A stretch of 64,000 bases of DNA from Amycolatopsis acididurans (GCF_012328925.1 NZ_JAAXLS010000009.1:124001-188000); one strand, 5' to 3'; counted from the stretch's first letter, positions 22,920 through 32,108 are shown. The notes: generated by a model not told the origin, from the letters alone. Numbers and translations: made by a program.

Positions 22920-24088
22920 CGGGCGCTCACCGGTTCACGGGGCAGGCCGAGGCCGCGCTCGCCGATGATGGTGCGCTGGATTTCGCTGGTGCCACCGGGA
23001 ATCGTCCACTCCCACGAGCCGAGGAAGTCGAGCATCCAGGCACCGGACTCCCATCCGCTGGAGACCGGTTTCGCGAGCACCGTGTGCGCCGGCGGGCCGC
23101 CGATCTCGGCCCCGAAGTCCATGATCCGCTGCAGCAGCTCGCTGTAGACGAGTTTCACGATCGACGCGTTCGCCGGGCCGTTCGCCCGGCCCTCGACCAG
23201 CTCGCGGCACAGTCCGCGTAAGGCGGTGATCTCGGTGTCGAACATCGCCAGCCGGTCGCACACCAGCGAATCACCGGCGAGCCCGGCCCGCGCGCACAGC
23301 CGCACCAGCCACCGGAATCCGGCGTTGCCGAGTCGTTCGGCGAGTTCCAGCATCGTCATGCCGCGTTCGGCGCCCAGCGTGCTCTGCGCGACCTGCCAGC
23401 CCGCGTTCTCCGGCCCGATCAGCCGCGTCGCCGGGATGGCCACGTCGGCGAGGAAGATCTCGCAGAAGTGCGACTCCCCCGTCGCCTGCCGGATCGGCCG
23501 CACGTCGATACCGGGTGTGCGCATGTCCATCAGGAAATAGGAGATGCCGTGCCGTTTCGGCGCGTCCGGATCCGTGCGCGCCAGCAGCAGGCACCAGTCC
23601 GCGTACGCCGCGCCGCTGGCCCACACCTTCTGCCCGTTGACGACGTAGGTGTCGCCTTCCCTGCGGGCGCTCGTTTTCAGTGCGGCCAGATCGGATCCGG
23701 CCTCGGGTTCGGAGAAGCCCTGCACCCAGATCTCGCCGTCGAGGATCGCGGGCAGATGCCGCCGCCGCTGCTCCTCGGTGCCCGCGGCCAGCAGGGTCGA
23801 GGCCGCGTGATGGATCGCCACGAACGCCAGCACCAGGCGGGGCGCGTCGTGCGCGGCGAGTTCGGAGTACAGCACGATCTGCTCGGCGACCGGCATCCCG
23901 CCGCCCCACTCACGCGGCCAGTGCGGCACCGCGAACCCCGCCGTCCGCAGTAGCTGGAACCACTCCTGCTGGAACCGCACGAACTCCTCGCCGGAGACCC
24001 CCGTCTGCGCACGCCGCCAGTCGGAGGGCACGTGCTCGCGGCACCAATCCCGCACGCCGGCGCGGAAATCCTCCAGCTCGGCGTTCAT
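22916..24088 (-). CDS. Acyl-CoA dehydrogenase (full-length partner)
   Basis: A 390-residue acyl-CoA dehydrogenase, FAD-dependent, forming the 2,3-double bond of an acyl-CoA. The FAD/substrate loop GFSEPEAGSDLAALKTSARREGDTYVVNGQKVWASGAAYADWCLLLART is intact, as are the VVNGQKVW strand and the C-terminal TIPGGTSEIQRTIIGERGLGLP. The start is ATG 24088; it overlaps the small upstream ORF stop by ATGA and the downstream short subunit by ATGA. The pair 22916/21906 is a likely heterotetramer. Confidence 0.9.
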   Translation of the reverse strand: MNAELEDFRAGVRDWCREHVPSDWRRAQTGVSGEEFVRFQQEWFQLLRTAGFAVPHWPREWGGGMPVAEQIVLYSELAAHDAPRLVLAFVAIHHAASTLLAAGTEEQRRRHLPAILDGEIWVQGFSEPEAGSDLAALKTSARREGDTYVVNGQKVWASGAAYADWCLLLARTDPDAPKRHGISYFLMDMRTPGIDVRPIRQATGESHFCEIFLADVAIPATRLIGPENAGWQVAQSTLGAERGMTMLELAERLGNAGFRWLVRLCARAGLAGDSLVCDRLAMFDTEITALRGLCRELVEGRANGPANASIVKLVYSELLQRIMDFGAEIGGPPAHTVLAKPVSSGWESGAWMLDFLGSWEWTIPGGTSEIQRTIIGERGLGLPREPVSAR

Positions 24089-24240
24089 CCCTGAGCCGCC
24101 TTCCGGCGCACCGCGAGCGGCCGCGGCCGGTGCCCGGCCGAGCGCAACGGCAGCCGCGGCAGTTCCTGCGCCGGTGCCCGGTGCGGCGGCCGGTTGAGCG
24201 TCACGACGCGGGACGGCACGGCGGTCTCGATGGTGGGCAT
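24085..24240 (-). CDS. Small 51-aa ORF coupled on both sides by ATGA
   Basis: Start ATG 24240 overlaps the stop of the upstream acyl-CoA dehydrogenase and its stop overlaps the ATG of the downstream one, both as ATGA. This precise fit argues for translation. The product begins MPTIETAVPSRVVTLNRPPH, which looks like the first strand of an enoyl-CoA hydratase (crotonase), but after that it is Arg/Pro/Leu-rich (LPRLPLRSAGHRPRPLAVRRKAAQ) with no crotonase motif. It may be the stub of a deleted crotonase gene kept for coupling, or a small subunit or linker peptide. Function unknown. Confidence 0.5.
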   Translation of the reverse strand: MPTIETAVPSRVVTLNRPPHRAPAQELPRLPLRSAGHRPRPLAVRRKAAQG

Positions 24241-25175
24241 CACGCACTCCGCTCGCTGTAGAGCCCGGTCAGCCCGCGGCGCCCGATGCGGCGGGTCAGC
24301 TCGTCGCGGGTCGCGGACAGGCCCAGCGGCAGCCGCCGCAACGGCTGGCTGTAGCGGGAGAGCCAGGAAAGGGGGGCCTCGTCGCAGAAGCCGAGCGCGC
24401 CGTGCAGCTGATGCGCGACGCGGAACACGACCGACGCCGCCTCGATCGCCGCGAGCCGGAGCGCGAGCGCGTCCTCCACGGCCTCGTCCAGTCCGCTTTG
24501 GACACTCCACAACGCGTACCTGGCGAGCATCTCCATGCCGTTGCGTTCGGTCTCGGCGTCGGTGAGCTGGAACTGCACGCCCTGAAACCGGGACAGGGTC
24601 TGCCCGAACTGTTCCCGGACGAGTACGTGCGAGCGGGCCAGATCCATGGCGCGGTCGAGCATCCCCAGCAGCGTCCAGCACGGCAGCACGAGTCCGAGCG
24701 CGACATCGAGGGCGTCATCGCCGGACGCGGGCGTGACCTCCAGCCCGGTGACGAAGGCGGACTCGCGCGCCGGCGCGTCCGGCGGCCGCGCCACCGCGGT
24801 CGCACACCGCCCGTCCAGGGTCACCGCCGCCCAGCGAAGGCCGAGTCCCGCGACCGGCCCCCGCGGATTCGTGCCCGCGACCACGATCAGTCCGTCGGCG
24901 TGCGCGGGCCGGGCCAGGCGTTCGGCCACCGGGTACGGCAGCGCCCAGTACCCGGCGCCGCGGCACAGCGCGGCGGCCGCTTCGAGTTCGCCGGGATCGC
25001 CGCGCGGGTCGAGCTCCCACGCGCCGAGCTGCGCCAGCACCGGCGCGACCAGTTCTTCGCGGCGGTCCGGCTCCGCTTCGGCCCGCTGGATCAGCTTGTC
25101 CCCGCCCGCGGCCTCGAAGGCGCGGCGCGCCTGCTTGCCGTACTCCAGCGCGTCCGCACTCAGCTCGATGTTCAT
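24240..25175 (-). CDS. Acyl-CoA dehydrogenase-family subunit (short, 311 aa)
   Basis: A 311-residue divergent acyl-CoA dehydrogenase homologue starting MNIELSADALEYGKQARRAFEAAGG. Recognisable parts are SHVLVREQFGQTLSRFQGVQFQLTDAETERNGMEM and RVAHQLHGALGFCDEAPLSWLSRYSQPLR. As in the other short subunit, the middle domain is reduced. It is coupled by ATGA to the full-length partner upstream (25172-26320) and probably forms the second heteromeric dehydrogenase of this operon. The His-Gly-Ala-Leu-Gly-Phe pattern belongs to the same FAD-side helix as HGGIGYTWE of the other subunit. Confidence 0.85.
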   Translation of the reverse strand: MNIELSADALEYGKQARRAFEAAGGDKLIQRAEAEPDRREELVAPVLAQLGAWELDPRGDPGELEAAAALCRGAGYWALPYPVAERLARPAHADGLIVVAGTNPRGPVAGLGLRWAAVTLDGRCATAVARPPDAPARESAFVTGLEVTPASGDDALDVALGLVLPCWTLLGMLDRAMDLARSHVLVREQFGQTLSRFQGVQFQLTDAETERNGMEMLARYALWSVQSGLDEAVEDALALRLAAIEAASVVFRVAHQLHGALGFCDEAPLSWLSRYSQPLRRLPLGLSATRDELTRRIGRRGLTGLYSERSA

Positions 25176-26320
25176 GACGCCGCCAGCAGCTGGCGGGCCA
25201 GCAGGATGCGCTGCATCTCGATGCTGCCCGACGCGACGGTGGAGGCGTGCGAGTACCGCAGGTGGTCCTCCACCTCGGCGCGGAAGCGGCGCCCCTCGGT
25301 GCCGGCCGGCTCCGCGAGTCCGATGATCTCCATGAGCACCTCGGCGCTGTCCTGGTCCAGTGTGGTCACCGCGATCCGGTACGACGCCGCGTCGCCCGGC
25401 CGCACCGAACCCTGGCTTTGCAGCGCCACGACCCGGTAGGCCAGCAGCCGCGCACGGCGGCAGTGCGTGAGCATGCGCGCCCAGCGGCCGCGCAGTTCGG
25501 CAGGCAGTTCCTCCCACTGGTCGCCGAGCACGCGCGGCGCCCGCTGCAGCAGACGTTCGCAGCGGGCGTAGCGGGCGATGCCGACCCGTTCGTAGGCAAG
25601 CACTTCCTGCACCACGCGCCAGCCGTCACCGACCTCGCCGAGCACATCGGCCTCGGTGACGCGGACGTCGTCGAAGAAGACCTCGTTGAGATGGTGCGGC
25701 CCCATCAGGCAGCGGATGGGCCGCACTTCGATGCCCGGCGCGGACATCGGCACGAGGAAGATCGTGAGACCCTGCTGTTTCTTCTCACCACGTGAGGTGC
25801 GCGCGAGCAGGAAGCACCACTGCGCCATGGTGGCGTAGGAGGTCCAGATCTTCTGCCCGGACACCAGCCAGCCGTCGCCGTCCGGTTTCGCGGCGGTGCG
25901 CAACGACGCGAGATCCGAGCCGGAGTCCGGTTCGGAGAAGCCCTGGCACCAGATCACCTCGCCGCGCGCGATCGGCGGCAGGTGCACGCGCCGCTGTTCC
26001 GGTGTGCCGTGCCGCATGATCGTCGGGCCGACCCAGTTGACGCCCATGTACTGCGCGCCGCGGGGTTCGTGGTGGGCCCACATCTCCTCGCGGACGACGG
26101 TCTGCTCCCACGCCGAGGCGCCGCGGCCGCCGAACTCCTCCGGCCAGGCCAGGCAGAGCAGACCGCGTTCGGCGAGGATCGCGGCGAACCGCTGTGCCGT
26201 GGCCAGATCGGCCGGATCGTCGGTGAACGCGCCGAGAAACCCGGGCGGAACGTGTTCGGCGACCAGTGTCCGCAGCTCGCTTCGCAGTGAGTCGGCGGCG
26301 GTGCCCATGCGGAAGTCCAC
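25172..26320 (-). CDS. Acyl-CoA dehydrogenase (full-length, first gene of operon)
   Basis: A 382-residue acyl-CoA dehydrogenase. FAD/substrate signatures are GFSEPDSGSDLASLRTAAKPDGDGWLVSGQKIWTSYATMAQWCFLLART, and the C-terminus has HASTVASGSIEMQRILLARQLL, where the usual T-x-E-I-Q segment reads GSIEMQ. The start is GTG 26320; ATG at 26308 is a weaker option. It is first of five minus-strand genes joined by four ATGA overlaps (26320 down to 21906). Its promoter does not carry the AGYRANNNNTYACT dyad but an 18-bp palindrome of its own at 26337-26354. Confidence 0.9.
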   Translation of the reverse strand: MDFRMGTAADSLRSELRTLVAEHVPPGFLGAFTDDPADLATAQRFAAILAERGLLCLAWPEEFGGRGASAWEQTVVREEMWAHHEPRGAQYMGVNWVGPTIMRHGTPEQRRVHLPPIARGEVIWCQGFSEPDSGSDLASLRTAAKPDGDGWLVSGQKIWTSYATMAQWCFLLARTSRGEKKQQGLTIFLVPMSAPGIEVRPIRCLMGPHHLNEVFFDDVRVTEADVLGEVGDGWRVVQEVLAYERVGIARYARCERLLQRAPRVLGDQWEELPAELRGRWARMLTHCRRARLLAYRVVALQSQGSVRPGDAASYRIAVTTLDQDSAEVLMEIIGLAEPAGTEGRRFRAEVEDHLRYSHASTVASGSIEMQRILLARQLLAAS

Positions 26321-26336
26321 GCTTCGGATGGTAGGT

Positions 26337-26354
26337 CAATCCTTGTAAGGATTG
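26337..26354. promoter_or_regulatory. 18-bp palindrome at the acyl-CoA dehydrogenase operon promoter
   Basis: CAATCCTTGTAAGGATTG: two perfect 8-bp arms with a 2-base centre, 17 bases upstream of GTG 26320. It differs from the cluster dyad, so a second regulator probably controls this operon. No other copy was noticed in the window. Confidence 0.6.
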
Positions 26355-26420
26355 CTAGTCTTGAACTTGGAGTCCTTTGTGGACCACCCGCGGCCCCGAT
26401 CGCGACGCGGCCGCCGCCGG

Positions 26421-27497
26421 TCACCGGACGACGGTGCGCACGCCGTCGCCGGCGCGAGCGGCGTCGATGCCGAGGTTGATCTCGTCCAGCGTGATGCGCC
26501 GTGAGATCAGCGAGCCCAGGTCCAGCCTGCCGCTCTCGGCGAGCCGGATGTAGCGCGGGAAATCGCGCAGGATCTGGGAGCCGCCGATGACCGAACCGGA
26601 GATCCGCTTGCCGGAGAACACCGTCTTGATCGCGGGCAGGGTCAGCAGATCGCCGACCGCCGGCATGCCCACGAACGTCACGGTGCCTTCGGGCCGGGCC
26701 ATGTCCACCGCCTGCACCATCAGCTCGGGACGGCCGACCACCTCGAACGTGTGGTCCGCGCCGCGGCCCGCGGTCAGCGCCAGCACCTGTTCGACCGGAT
26801 CCCCTTCGGCCGGGTCGATGGTGTGGTTCGCGCCCATCCCGGCGCTGGCCTCGCGGCGTCCGGTGACCGGGTCGACGGCGATGATGTCGGCGGCACCGGC
26901 GATGCGCGCGCCCTGGATCACCGACTGCCCGACGCCACCGCAGCCGATCACGGCCACGCTGGATCCGGGCGTGACACCCGCGGTGTTCAGCGCGGCGCCC
27001 AGGCCCGTCGTGACGCCACAGCCCAGCAGCGCGAGCTGTTCGTCCGCGAGATCGGTGCGCACCGCGACGACGGAGGCCTCATCGACCACCATCATCTCGG
27101 CGAACGTCCCGCAACCGCACACCGCCGCCGCACGCCTGCCGTCGGCGAGGGTGAAGCGTGCCGCCGCCTTGACCGCGGGGTTGAGTTCGCAGTGGTTCGA
27201 CATCCCGTTCAGGCACCACCAGCAGCTCCCGCACGCCGGGGTGACCGATGCCAGCACCCGGTCCCCCACCTTGACCCGGCGCACCTCCGGGCCGACCGCC
27301 TCGACGGTGCCGCAGCCCTCATGGCCGGGCACGATCGGCAACGGCAACGGCGAGCGACCGTCGATCACGTTCAGGTCGGTGTGGCAGATTCCGCTGGCGG
27401 CGAGCCGGACCAGCACGTCCCGGCTGCCGACGTCCGGGGTGGGCAGATCCTCGAGTACCAGCGGCTGGCCTGCCTCGTAGGCGACGACGACTCTCAC
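26421..27497 (-). CDS. Zinc-dependent alcohol dehydrogenase (MDR superfamily)
   Basis: A 358-residue medium-chain dehydrogenase. Catalytic zinc ligands are the Cys in SGICHTDLNV, the His in PGHEGCGTVE and a later Cys in GCGVTTGLG. The structural zinc site has four cysteines in CGSCWWCLNGMSNHC. The NAD site is VAVIGCGGVGQSVIQGARIAGA with VDPVTGRRE. It interconverts an alcohol and an aldehyde or ketone and probably feeds the aldehyde dehydrogenases of the cluster. GTG 27497 follows GGAGGAG; an in-frame start at 27530 has no such signal and would cover the dyad at 27522. Shares its promoter with the divergent amidohydrolase at 27622. Confidence 0.92.
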   Translation of the reverse strand: MRVVVAYEAGQPLVLEDLPTPDVGSRDVLVRLAASGICHTDLNVIDGRSPLPLPIVPGHEGCGTVEAVGPEVRRVKVGDRVLASVTPACGSCWWCLNGMSNHCELNPAVKAAARFTLADGRRAAAVCGCGTFAEMMVVDEASVVAVRTDLADEQLALLGCGVTTGLGAALNTAGVTPGSSVAVIGCGGVGQSVIQGARIAGAADIIAVDPVTGRREASAGMGANHTIDPAEGDPVEQVLALTAGRGADHTFEVVGRPELMVQAVDMARPEGTVTFVGMPAVGDLLTLPAIKTVFSGKRISGSVIGGSQILRDFPRYIRLAESGRLDLGSLISRRITLDEINLGIDAARAGDGVRTVVR

Positions 27498-27521
27498 TGC
27501 CAACTCCTCCGCGCCGATGCG

Positions 27522-27535
27522 AGCGAGCACTTACT
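27522..27535. promoter_or_regulatory. Cluster dyad, site 9
   Basis: AGCGAGCACTTACT is a perfect match to AGYRANNNNTYACT, 25 bases upstream of the alcohol dehydrogenase start. A half-site CGCTCACTTAG follows at 27590-27600 near the divergent amidohydrolase. Confidence 0.6.
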
Positions 27536-27621
27536 TAGCTAATATTGACAGGGAACGGCCCCGGATGAAACATAGCACTGGAAACTGGGCGCTCACTTAG
27601 TCTCGAGGAAGGTGCGCGGCA

Positions 27622-28809
27622 ATGGACTACGCGCTGATCGACGCCGATGCGCACTACTACGAGCCCGACGACTGCTTCTCCCGCCACATCGAATCCCGGT
27701 TCCGGGATTCGACGATCCGCGTGGAACGTGACGGCGACGGTCTCGGGCGCATCTTCTCGCGCGGGCGCCGCACGTTCATGAGCGTCATGCCCGGCGACTA
27801 CGCCTCGGCGCCCGGTGCGCTGCAGGGCCTGTTCATGGGCGGGGTCAACGACGGCTTCACCCACCGCGAGGTCATCAACGCCAAGGACCATCCCGAGTTC
27901 ACCACGAAGTCCTCGCGGATGACGCTGCTCGACGAGCAGGGTGTCGAGGCCACCATCATGCTGCCCACGCTGGGTGTCGCGGTCGAGTACGACCTGCGCG
28001 ACGACGTGGACCTCAGCTACGCGAGCTTGCGCGCGTTCAACCGCTGGCTGGAGGAGGACTGGGGCTTCGGCAGCGAGGGACGTATCTTCGGGGTGCCGAT
28101 GCTGTCGCTGCTCGACCTCGGCCAGGCCATGACCGAACTGCACCGGGTCATCGACGCCGGCGCGAAACTGGTGCACCTGTGCCCGGGGCCGATCGCCGGG
28201 CGCTCCCCCGCCGATCCGGTGTTCGATCCGTTCTGGGCCACCGTGTCCGAGGCCGGGATCCCGGTGGTGTTCCACGTGTCCAACAGCGGCTACAACCACT
28301 TCTACGGCACGCACTGGTCGGAGGCGCCGGACAATCCCTCGCACCGGCAGTCGCCGTTGCAGTGGGCGTTGTGCAACACCGAGCGGCCGGTGGTCGACAC
28401 CCTGATCGCGCTGACGCTGCACAACCTGTTCGGCCGCCACCCCGGCGTGAAGATCGTGTCGATCGAGAACGGGTCGAGCTGGCTCAAGCCGCTGTTCAAG
28501 ACCATCGACAAGGCCGCCGCGCTGGGGCGGCGGGGCCCGATGATCGGCGGGCAGCTGCCGGACCGCCCGAGCGAGGCCCTGGCCGAACACCTGTGGGTGT
28601 GCCCGTTCCCCGAGGACGACGTGCTCGATCTGATCGGCGCGATCGGCCCGGACCATGTGCTGTTCGGCTCGGACTACCCGCATCCGGAGGGCCTGCGTGA
28701 ACCGCGCGACTACGTGGGGCGGCTGGCCGGCTGCTGCGATCCCGCGATCACGCGCAAGGTGCTGCGCGGAAACACGGCCGCCCTCCTCGGCCTCGACGAC
28801 AACGCGTGA
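27622..28809 (+). CDS. Amidohydrolase-2 family metal hydrolase (second of three)
   Basis: A 395-residue amidohydrolase-2 protein. It starts MDYALIDADAHYYEPDDCFSRHI (D-x-D-x-H-x-x-E metal motif), has VVFHVSNSGYNHFYGTHW mid-protein with the metal His, and HVLFGSDYPHPEGLREP with the last Asp. It resembles the copies at 20551 and 35814 in layout but is clearly diverged, so the three probably act on different intermediates or have different partners. GAGGAAGGTG precedes ATG 27622. A dyad 86-100 bases upstream and a half-site nearer suggest control by the cluster TetR. Confidence 0.85.
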   Translation: MDYALIDADAHYYEPDDCFSRHIESRFRDSTIRVERDGDGLGRIFSRGRRTFMSVMPGDYASAPGALQGLFMGGVNDGFTHREVINAKDHPEFTTKSSRMTLLDEQGVEATIMLPTLGVAVEYDLRDDVDLSYASLRAFNRWLEEDWGFGSEGRIFGVPMLSLLDLGQAMTELHRVIDAGAKLVHLCPGPIAGRSPADPVFDPFWATVSEAGIPVVFHVSNSGYNHFYGTHWSEAPDNPSHRQSPLQWALCNTERPVVDTLIALTLHNLFGRHPGVKIVSIENGSSWLKPLFKTIDKAAALGRRGPMIGGQLPDRPSEALAEHLWVCPFPEDDVLDLIGAIGPDHVLFGSDYPHPEGLREPRDYVGRLAGCCDPAITRKVLRGNTAALLGLDDNA

Positions 28810-28850
28810 CGGTCTGCCTGTCCACTGTGGATACGCTGTCGTACTAGGCC

Positions 28851-31109
28851 TCAGGCGGGCGAGTCGTCGAGCTGCCGGACGACTTTCGCGGTCAGCAGGT
28901 TCTCGATCTGCTCGCCCGTCATGCCCAGCTCCGCCGCCAGGATCTCCACGGTGTGCTCACCGACCCGCGGCAGCATCAGCCGCGGACCGGCACCGGGCTC
29001 GGGCCCGCACCGCAGCAACGGCCCGAGCTGTTCGAACCGGCCCCAGTCCGCCGTGTCGTACGCGACCACGCGGCCCATCCGGCGGTTCACCGGATCATCC
29101 AGCACGCCGCGGCGGAAGCCGTCCCGGTCCAGCGGCTCGATCGGCTCGGCGGGCACACCGTGGCGGTGCAGGCGATCCACCCACTCGGCCGCGGGCGCGG
29201 CCGGGAAAGCCGCCGCCAGTACGCTTTCCGCCTCGCGCGCGACGGCGTCGGCATCGCCGCCCCGCAGCGGGACGTAGGTCGCGGGCAGCGCCGGCACCAG
29301 TGTGCGCAGGGCACGCCAGGCCCGCTCGTCCGGAACGACCAGGGCCAACCACGTGTCGCCGGCCGCGCGGTAGATCCGGTATCCCGGCCCGTATCCCGTC
29401 TGGTCCGCGTCCAGTTCGGGGCCGCGCACCACGTGGCCGTCGCGTTCGAAAACACCGCTGTGCACCAGCATTCCGGCGCCGAGCAGGCTGGTGTCCACGC
29501 GCTGCCCGTGCCCCTGTGCGATCCGCGCACGCAGGCCGGCCAGCACACCGGCCGCGGCGACCCAGCCGCCCGCCATGTCGATCGGGATCCACGTGGCGGC
29601 CAGCGGATCGTTGCCGGCCCCGCCGACCGCGCGCTCGAATCCGGTGACCGCCTGCATCAGCGCGTCGTTGCCGGGGAAACTCGCGCGCGGGCCCGAGGGG
29701 CCGAACGCGCTGGCGTGGCAGTAGACCGCGCCGGGGTTGAGCCGCGTGACGGTCTCCTCGTCGATGCCGAGCCGTTCCGCGACGCCGACCCGGAAGTTGT
29801 GCAGCACCACGTCCGCCCAGGACAGCAGGCGCTGCACGACCGGACCGGCCTCGGGTGCGCCGAGGTCGAGCGCGAGACTGCGCTTGCCGCGCTGGCAGGC
29901 CGCGACGGCGTACGCGGCCGCGCGCATGGCCTCACCCTCCGGCGGTTCGACCTTGATCACGTCGGCACCGAGATCGGCGAGGACCTCCGCGGCCAGCGGG
30001 CCGGCCACGAACGCCGAGAAGTCCAGCACCCGCAGGCCACCGAGCACACCGTGCCCGGACACCGGTGCCGCGGCCTTCGCGGTGGGGCGCACGGCGATCG
30101 GCGAGCCCACGAGCACGTCGTGATGGCCCCGGTCCGCCCGCGGCACCGCCAGCCCGATCGCGGCCAGATGCGGATCGGCCAGCATCTCGCCCGGCCCGAA
30201 CACCGGCTCGCACGCGACGCGTGCCGCGCGCAGCCGCTCGATCCACTCGTCACGCGGCCGGGTCGCGAAGAACGACGCCCAGCGCGCGGCCCGTTCACCG
30301 AGCTTGCCGGTCATCTGGTCGGTGTAGTAGCCCTCGGCGCTCGGTTCGTCCCCGAGCACCTCGATCAGCGCGCGGTACATGCCCTTGCCGCCGAACCACA
30401 CCTGGACCAGTTCGCCGTCGGCGCAGCGGTAGAGGAAGTTCGGGAAGGTGGAGCCCTTTTCCCAGTACGACTCGATCTCCGGCGCGGCGCGCTCCGAACG
30501 GCCGATCATGCAACCGAGCGTGGCGAGCATACCGTCGTAGAGCGAGGTCTCGGCCCAGCCGCCGGTGCCGGTGCGCGCACGGCGGCACAGCAGCGCGAGC
30601 ACCGAGGTCAGCATCAGCGAGGCCGTGCCGACGCCGGGGGCGCGCACGTCGGCGAAGATCGGCCCGGGCCGGTGCCCGGCCAGCTGCGTGCAGAATCCGG
30701 ACCTCGCCTCGACCAGCAAGCCGTAGTCTTCGATCGCACCCGCGGCGGTGCGGCTCGGCCGGCATCGTGCGTAGACCAGCGCCGGGTTGCCCGCGCGCAG
30801 GTCGCGCTCCCCCAGGCCCCGGCCCTCGACCACGGTTTCCGGCCCGTAGGCCAGCACGACGTCCGCGTCGCGCACCAGCGCGAGGACCTCGGCGCGGTCG
30901 TCGGTGACGACGATCCGCTTGTCGCGGTGCCACGCGCGGCCCCACGGCACGGACGCGTCGATCGGCGGCGCCGGGGTGCCCACCACCCGCACGACGTCCG
31001 CGCCGAGGTCGGCGAGCACCATCCCGGGCACGCCACCGGCGAGCCCGAGGCCGAGTTCGCTGGTACCCGCGGCGAGTTCGACCACCGACAGGCCCGCGCA
31101 CGGGCTCAC
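28851..31109 (-). CDS. Double-length fused family III CoA-transferase (first copy)
   Basis: A 752-residue tandem fusion of two CaiB/BaiF domains. The N-terminal half (about 1-370) starts LSVVELAAGTSELGLGLAGGV; the C-terminal half (about 385-740) starts LGGLRVLDFSAFVAGPLAAEVLADLGADVIKVEPP. In the second half the catalytic Asp is kept in FPGNDALMQAVTG. In the first half the same position reads IEDYGLLVEARSG, a Gly in place of the Asp, so that half is probably structural. GTG 31109 overlaps the stop of the LLM gene upstream (GTGA). It should activate an acid with CoA. Confidence 0.87.
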   Translation of the reverse strand: MSPCAGLSVVELAAGTSELGLGLAGGVPGMVLADLGADVVRVVGTPAPPIDASVPWGRAWHRDKRIVVTDDRAEVLALVRDADVVLAYGPETVVEGRGLGERDLRAGNPALVYARCRPSRTAAGAIEDYGLLVEARSGFCTQLAGHRPGPIFADVRAPGVGTASLMLTSVLALLCRRARTGTGGWAETSLYDGMLATLGCMIGRSERAAPEIESYWEKGSTFPNFLYRCADGELVQVWFGGKGMYRALIEVLGDEPSAEGYYTDQMTGKLGERAARWASFFATRPRDEWIERLRAARVACEPVFGPGEMLADPHLAAIGLAVPRADRGHHDVLVGSPIAVRPTAKAAAPVSGHGVLGGLRVLDFSAFVAGPLAAEVLADLGADVIKVEPPEGEAMRAAAYAVAACQRGKRSLALDLGAPEAGPVVQRLLSWADVVLHNFRVGVAERLGIDEETVTRLNPGAVYCHASAFGPSGPRASFPGNDALMQAVTGFERAVGGAGNDPLAATWIPIDMAGGWVAAAGVLAGLRARIAQGHGQRVDTSLLGAGMLVHSGVFERDGHVVRGPELDADQTGYGPGYRIYRAAGDTWLALVVPDERAWRALRTLVPALPATYVPLRGGDADAVAREAESVLAAAFPAAPAAEWVDRLHRHGVPAEPIEPLDRDGFRRGVLDDPVNRRMGRVVAYDTADWGRFEQLGPLLRCGPEPGAGPRLMLPRVGEHTVEILAAELGMTGEQIENLLTAKVVRQLDDSPA

Positions 31110-32047
31110 GAGGACACCGCCGCCGGCAGGGACAGGCGTGGCAGCACTTCCGTCGCGGCCAGCCGGACCACGCCGAGGGTGTCCTCGTGCGTGGCGGGCG
31201 AGATGACGAAATGCCGCACCCCGGCGTCGACGTACTCCTGCAACCGTGCCGCGACCTGCTCCGGGGTACCCGCGGGTGCGATCCGGTCGAGCATCTCGGG
31301 CGGCTTGTCCCCGTAGGCGCCGCCGAGGAACCCGCGCACGTCCTCGCGTGCGCGGTCGCCGTCGCGGCGCACCGAGCAGTACACGTAGGCCATCCACTCG
31401 AACCCGTCGAGATTCCGGCCGGCTTTCGAGGCTTCGGCCGTGATCGTCTCGACCGACCGTGCGTAGGCGCGCGGCGAGAGCAGGTACGGCAGCCAGCCGT
31501 CGCCGAGACGCGCGGCGCGGCGCATCGCCGGCGGTTTGCGTCCGGACACGATCAGGGGCGGCCCGCCCGGCCGCATCCCCGGTGCGACGGCCCGCAGCTC
31601 GATGTCGTGGAACGAGAAGAACTTGCCCGCATGACTGACCGCGCCGCCGCGCCAGAGCGTGCGCAGCACCTCGATCGCCTCGTCGGTGCGGGGGCCGCGC
31701 TCGGCGAGCGGGACACCGACGGCCTCGAACTCGTGCCGGAACTCCCCGCCGACGCCGATGCCGGCCGACACCCGGCCACCGGAGCGCGCGTCGAGGTCGG
31801 CGAGCTGCTTGGCCAGCACGACGGGGTGGTAGAGCGGCAGCAGGAGCACGGCCGCGCCGACCCGGACCCGTTCGGTCCACGCGGTCAGCAGGGACAGCCG
31901 GGCCACCGCCTCGCCGGTCGCGCTCGGCGGCAGCAGATGCCCGCCCTGCCAGACGGATTCGACGGGAAGTTCTTCCACGGCGGCCAGCCAGTCCCGGTCC
32001 GGCTCGGGGATCGCCGCCGCCCCGAAGGTGATTCGATCGGCTTTCAA
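31106..32047 (-). CDS. LLM-class (F420-dependent type) oxidoreductase
   Basis: A 313-residue luciferase-like monooxygenase-fold protein: ESVWQGGHLLPPSA, VRVGAAVLLLPLYHPVVLAKQLADLDARSGGRVSAGIGVGGEFRHEFEAVGVPLAERGPRTDEAIEVLR, and AARLGDGWLPYLLSP. These are typical of the F420-dependent group of actinobacteria, which oxidise alcohols or reduce C=C bonds, though FMN use cannot be excluded. The start is TTG 32047 after GGAGGAG. It is first of a two-gene minus operon with the fused CoA-transferase; the dyad at 32109 lies in the shared divergent promoter. Confidence 0.85.
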   Translation of the reverse strand: MKADRITFGAAAIPEPDRDWLAAVEELPVESVWQGGHLLPPSATGEAVARLSLLTAWTERVRVGAAVLLLPLYHPVVLAKQLADLDARSGGRVSAGIGVGGEFRHEFEAVGVPLAERGPRTDEAIEVLRTLWRGGAVSHAGKFFSFHDIELRAVAPGMRPGGPPLIVSGRKPPAMRRAARLGDGWLPYLLSPRAYARSVETITAEASKAGRNLDGFEWMAYVYCSVRRDGDRAREDVRGFLGGAYGDKPPEMLDRIAPAGTPEQVAARLQEYVDAGVRHFVISPATHEDTLGVVRLAATEVLPRLSLPAAVSS

Positions 32048-32108
32048 CCCGGCTCCTCCGGCAAGTGGGCACGTGTCGGCACCGGACGATGCCGATCAGC
32101 CAAAAGAT

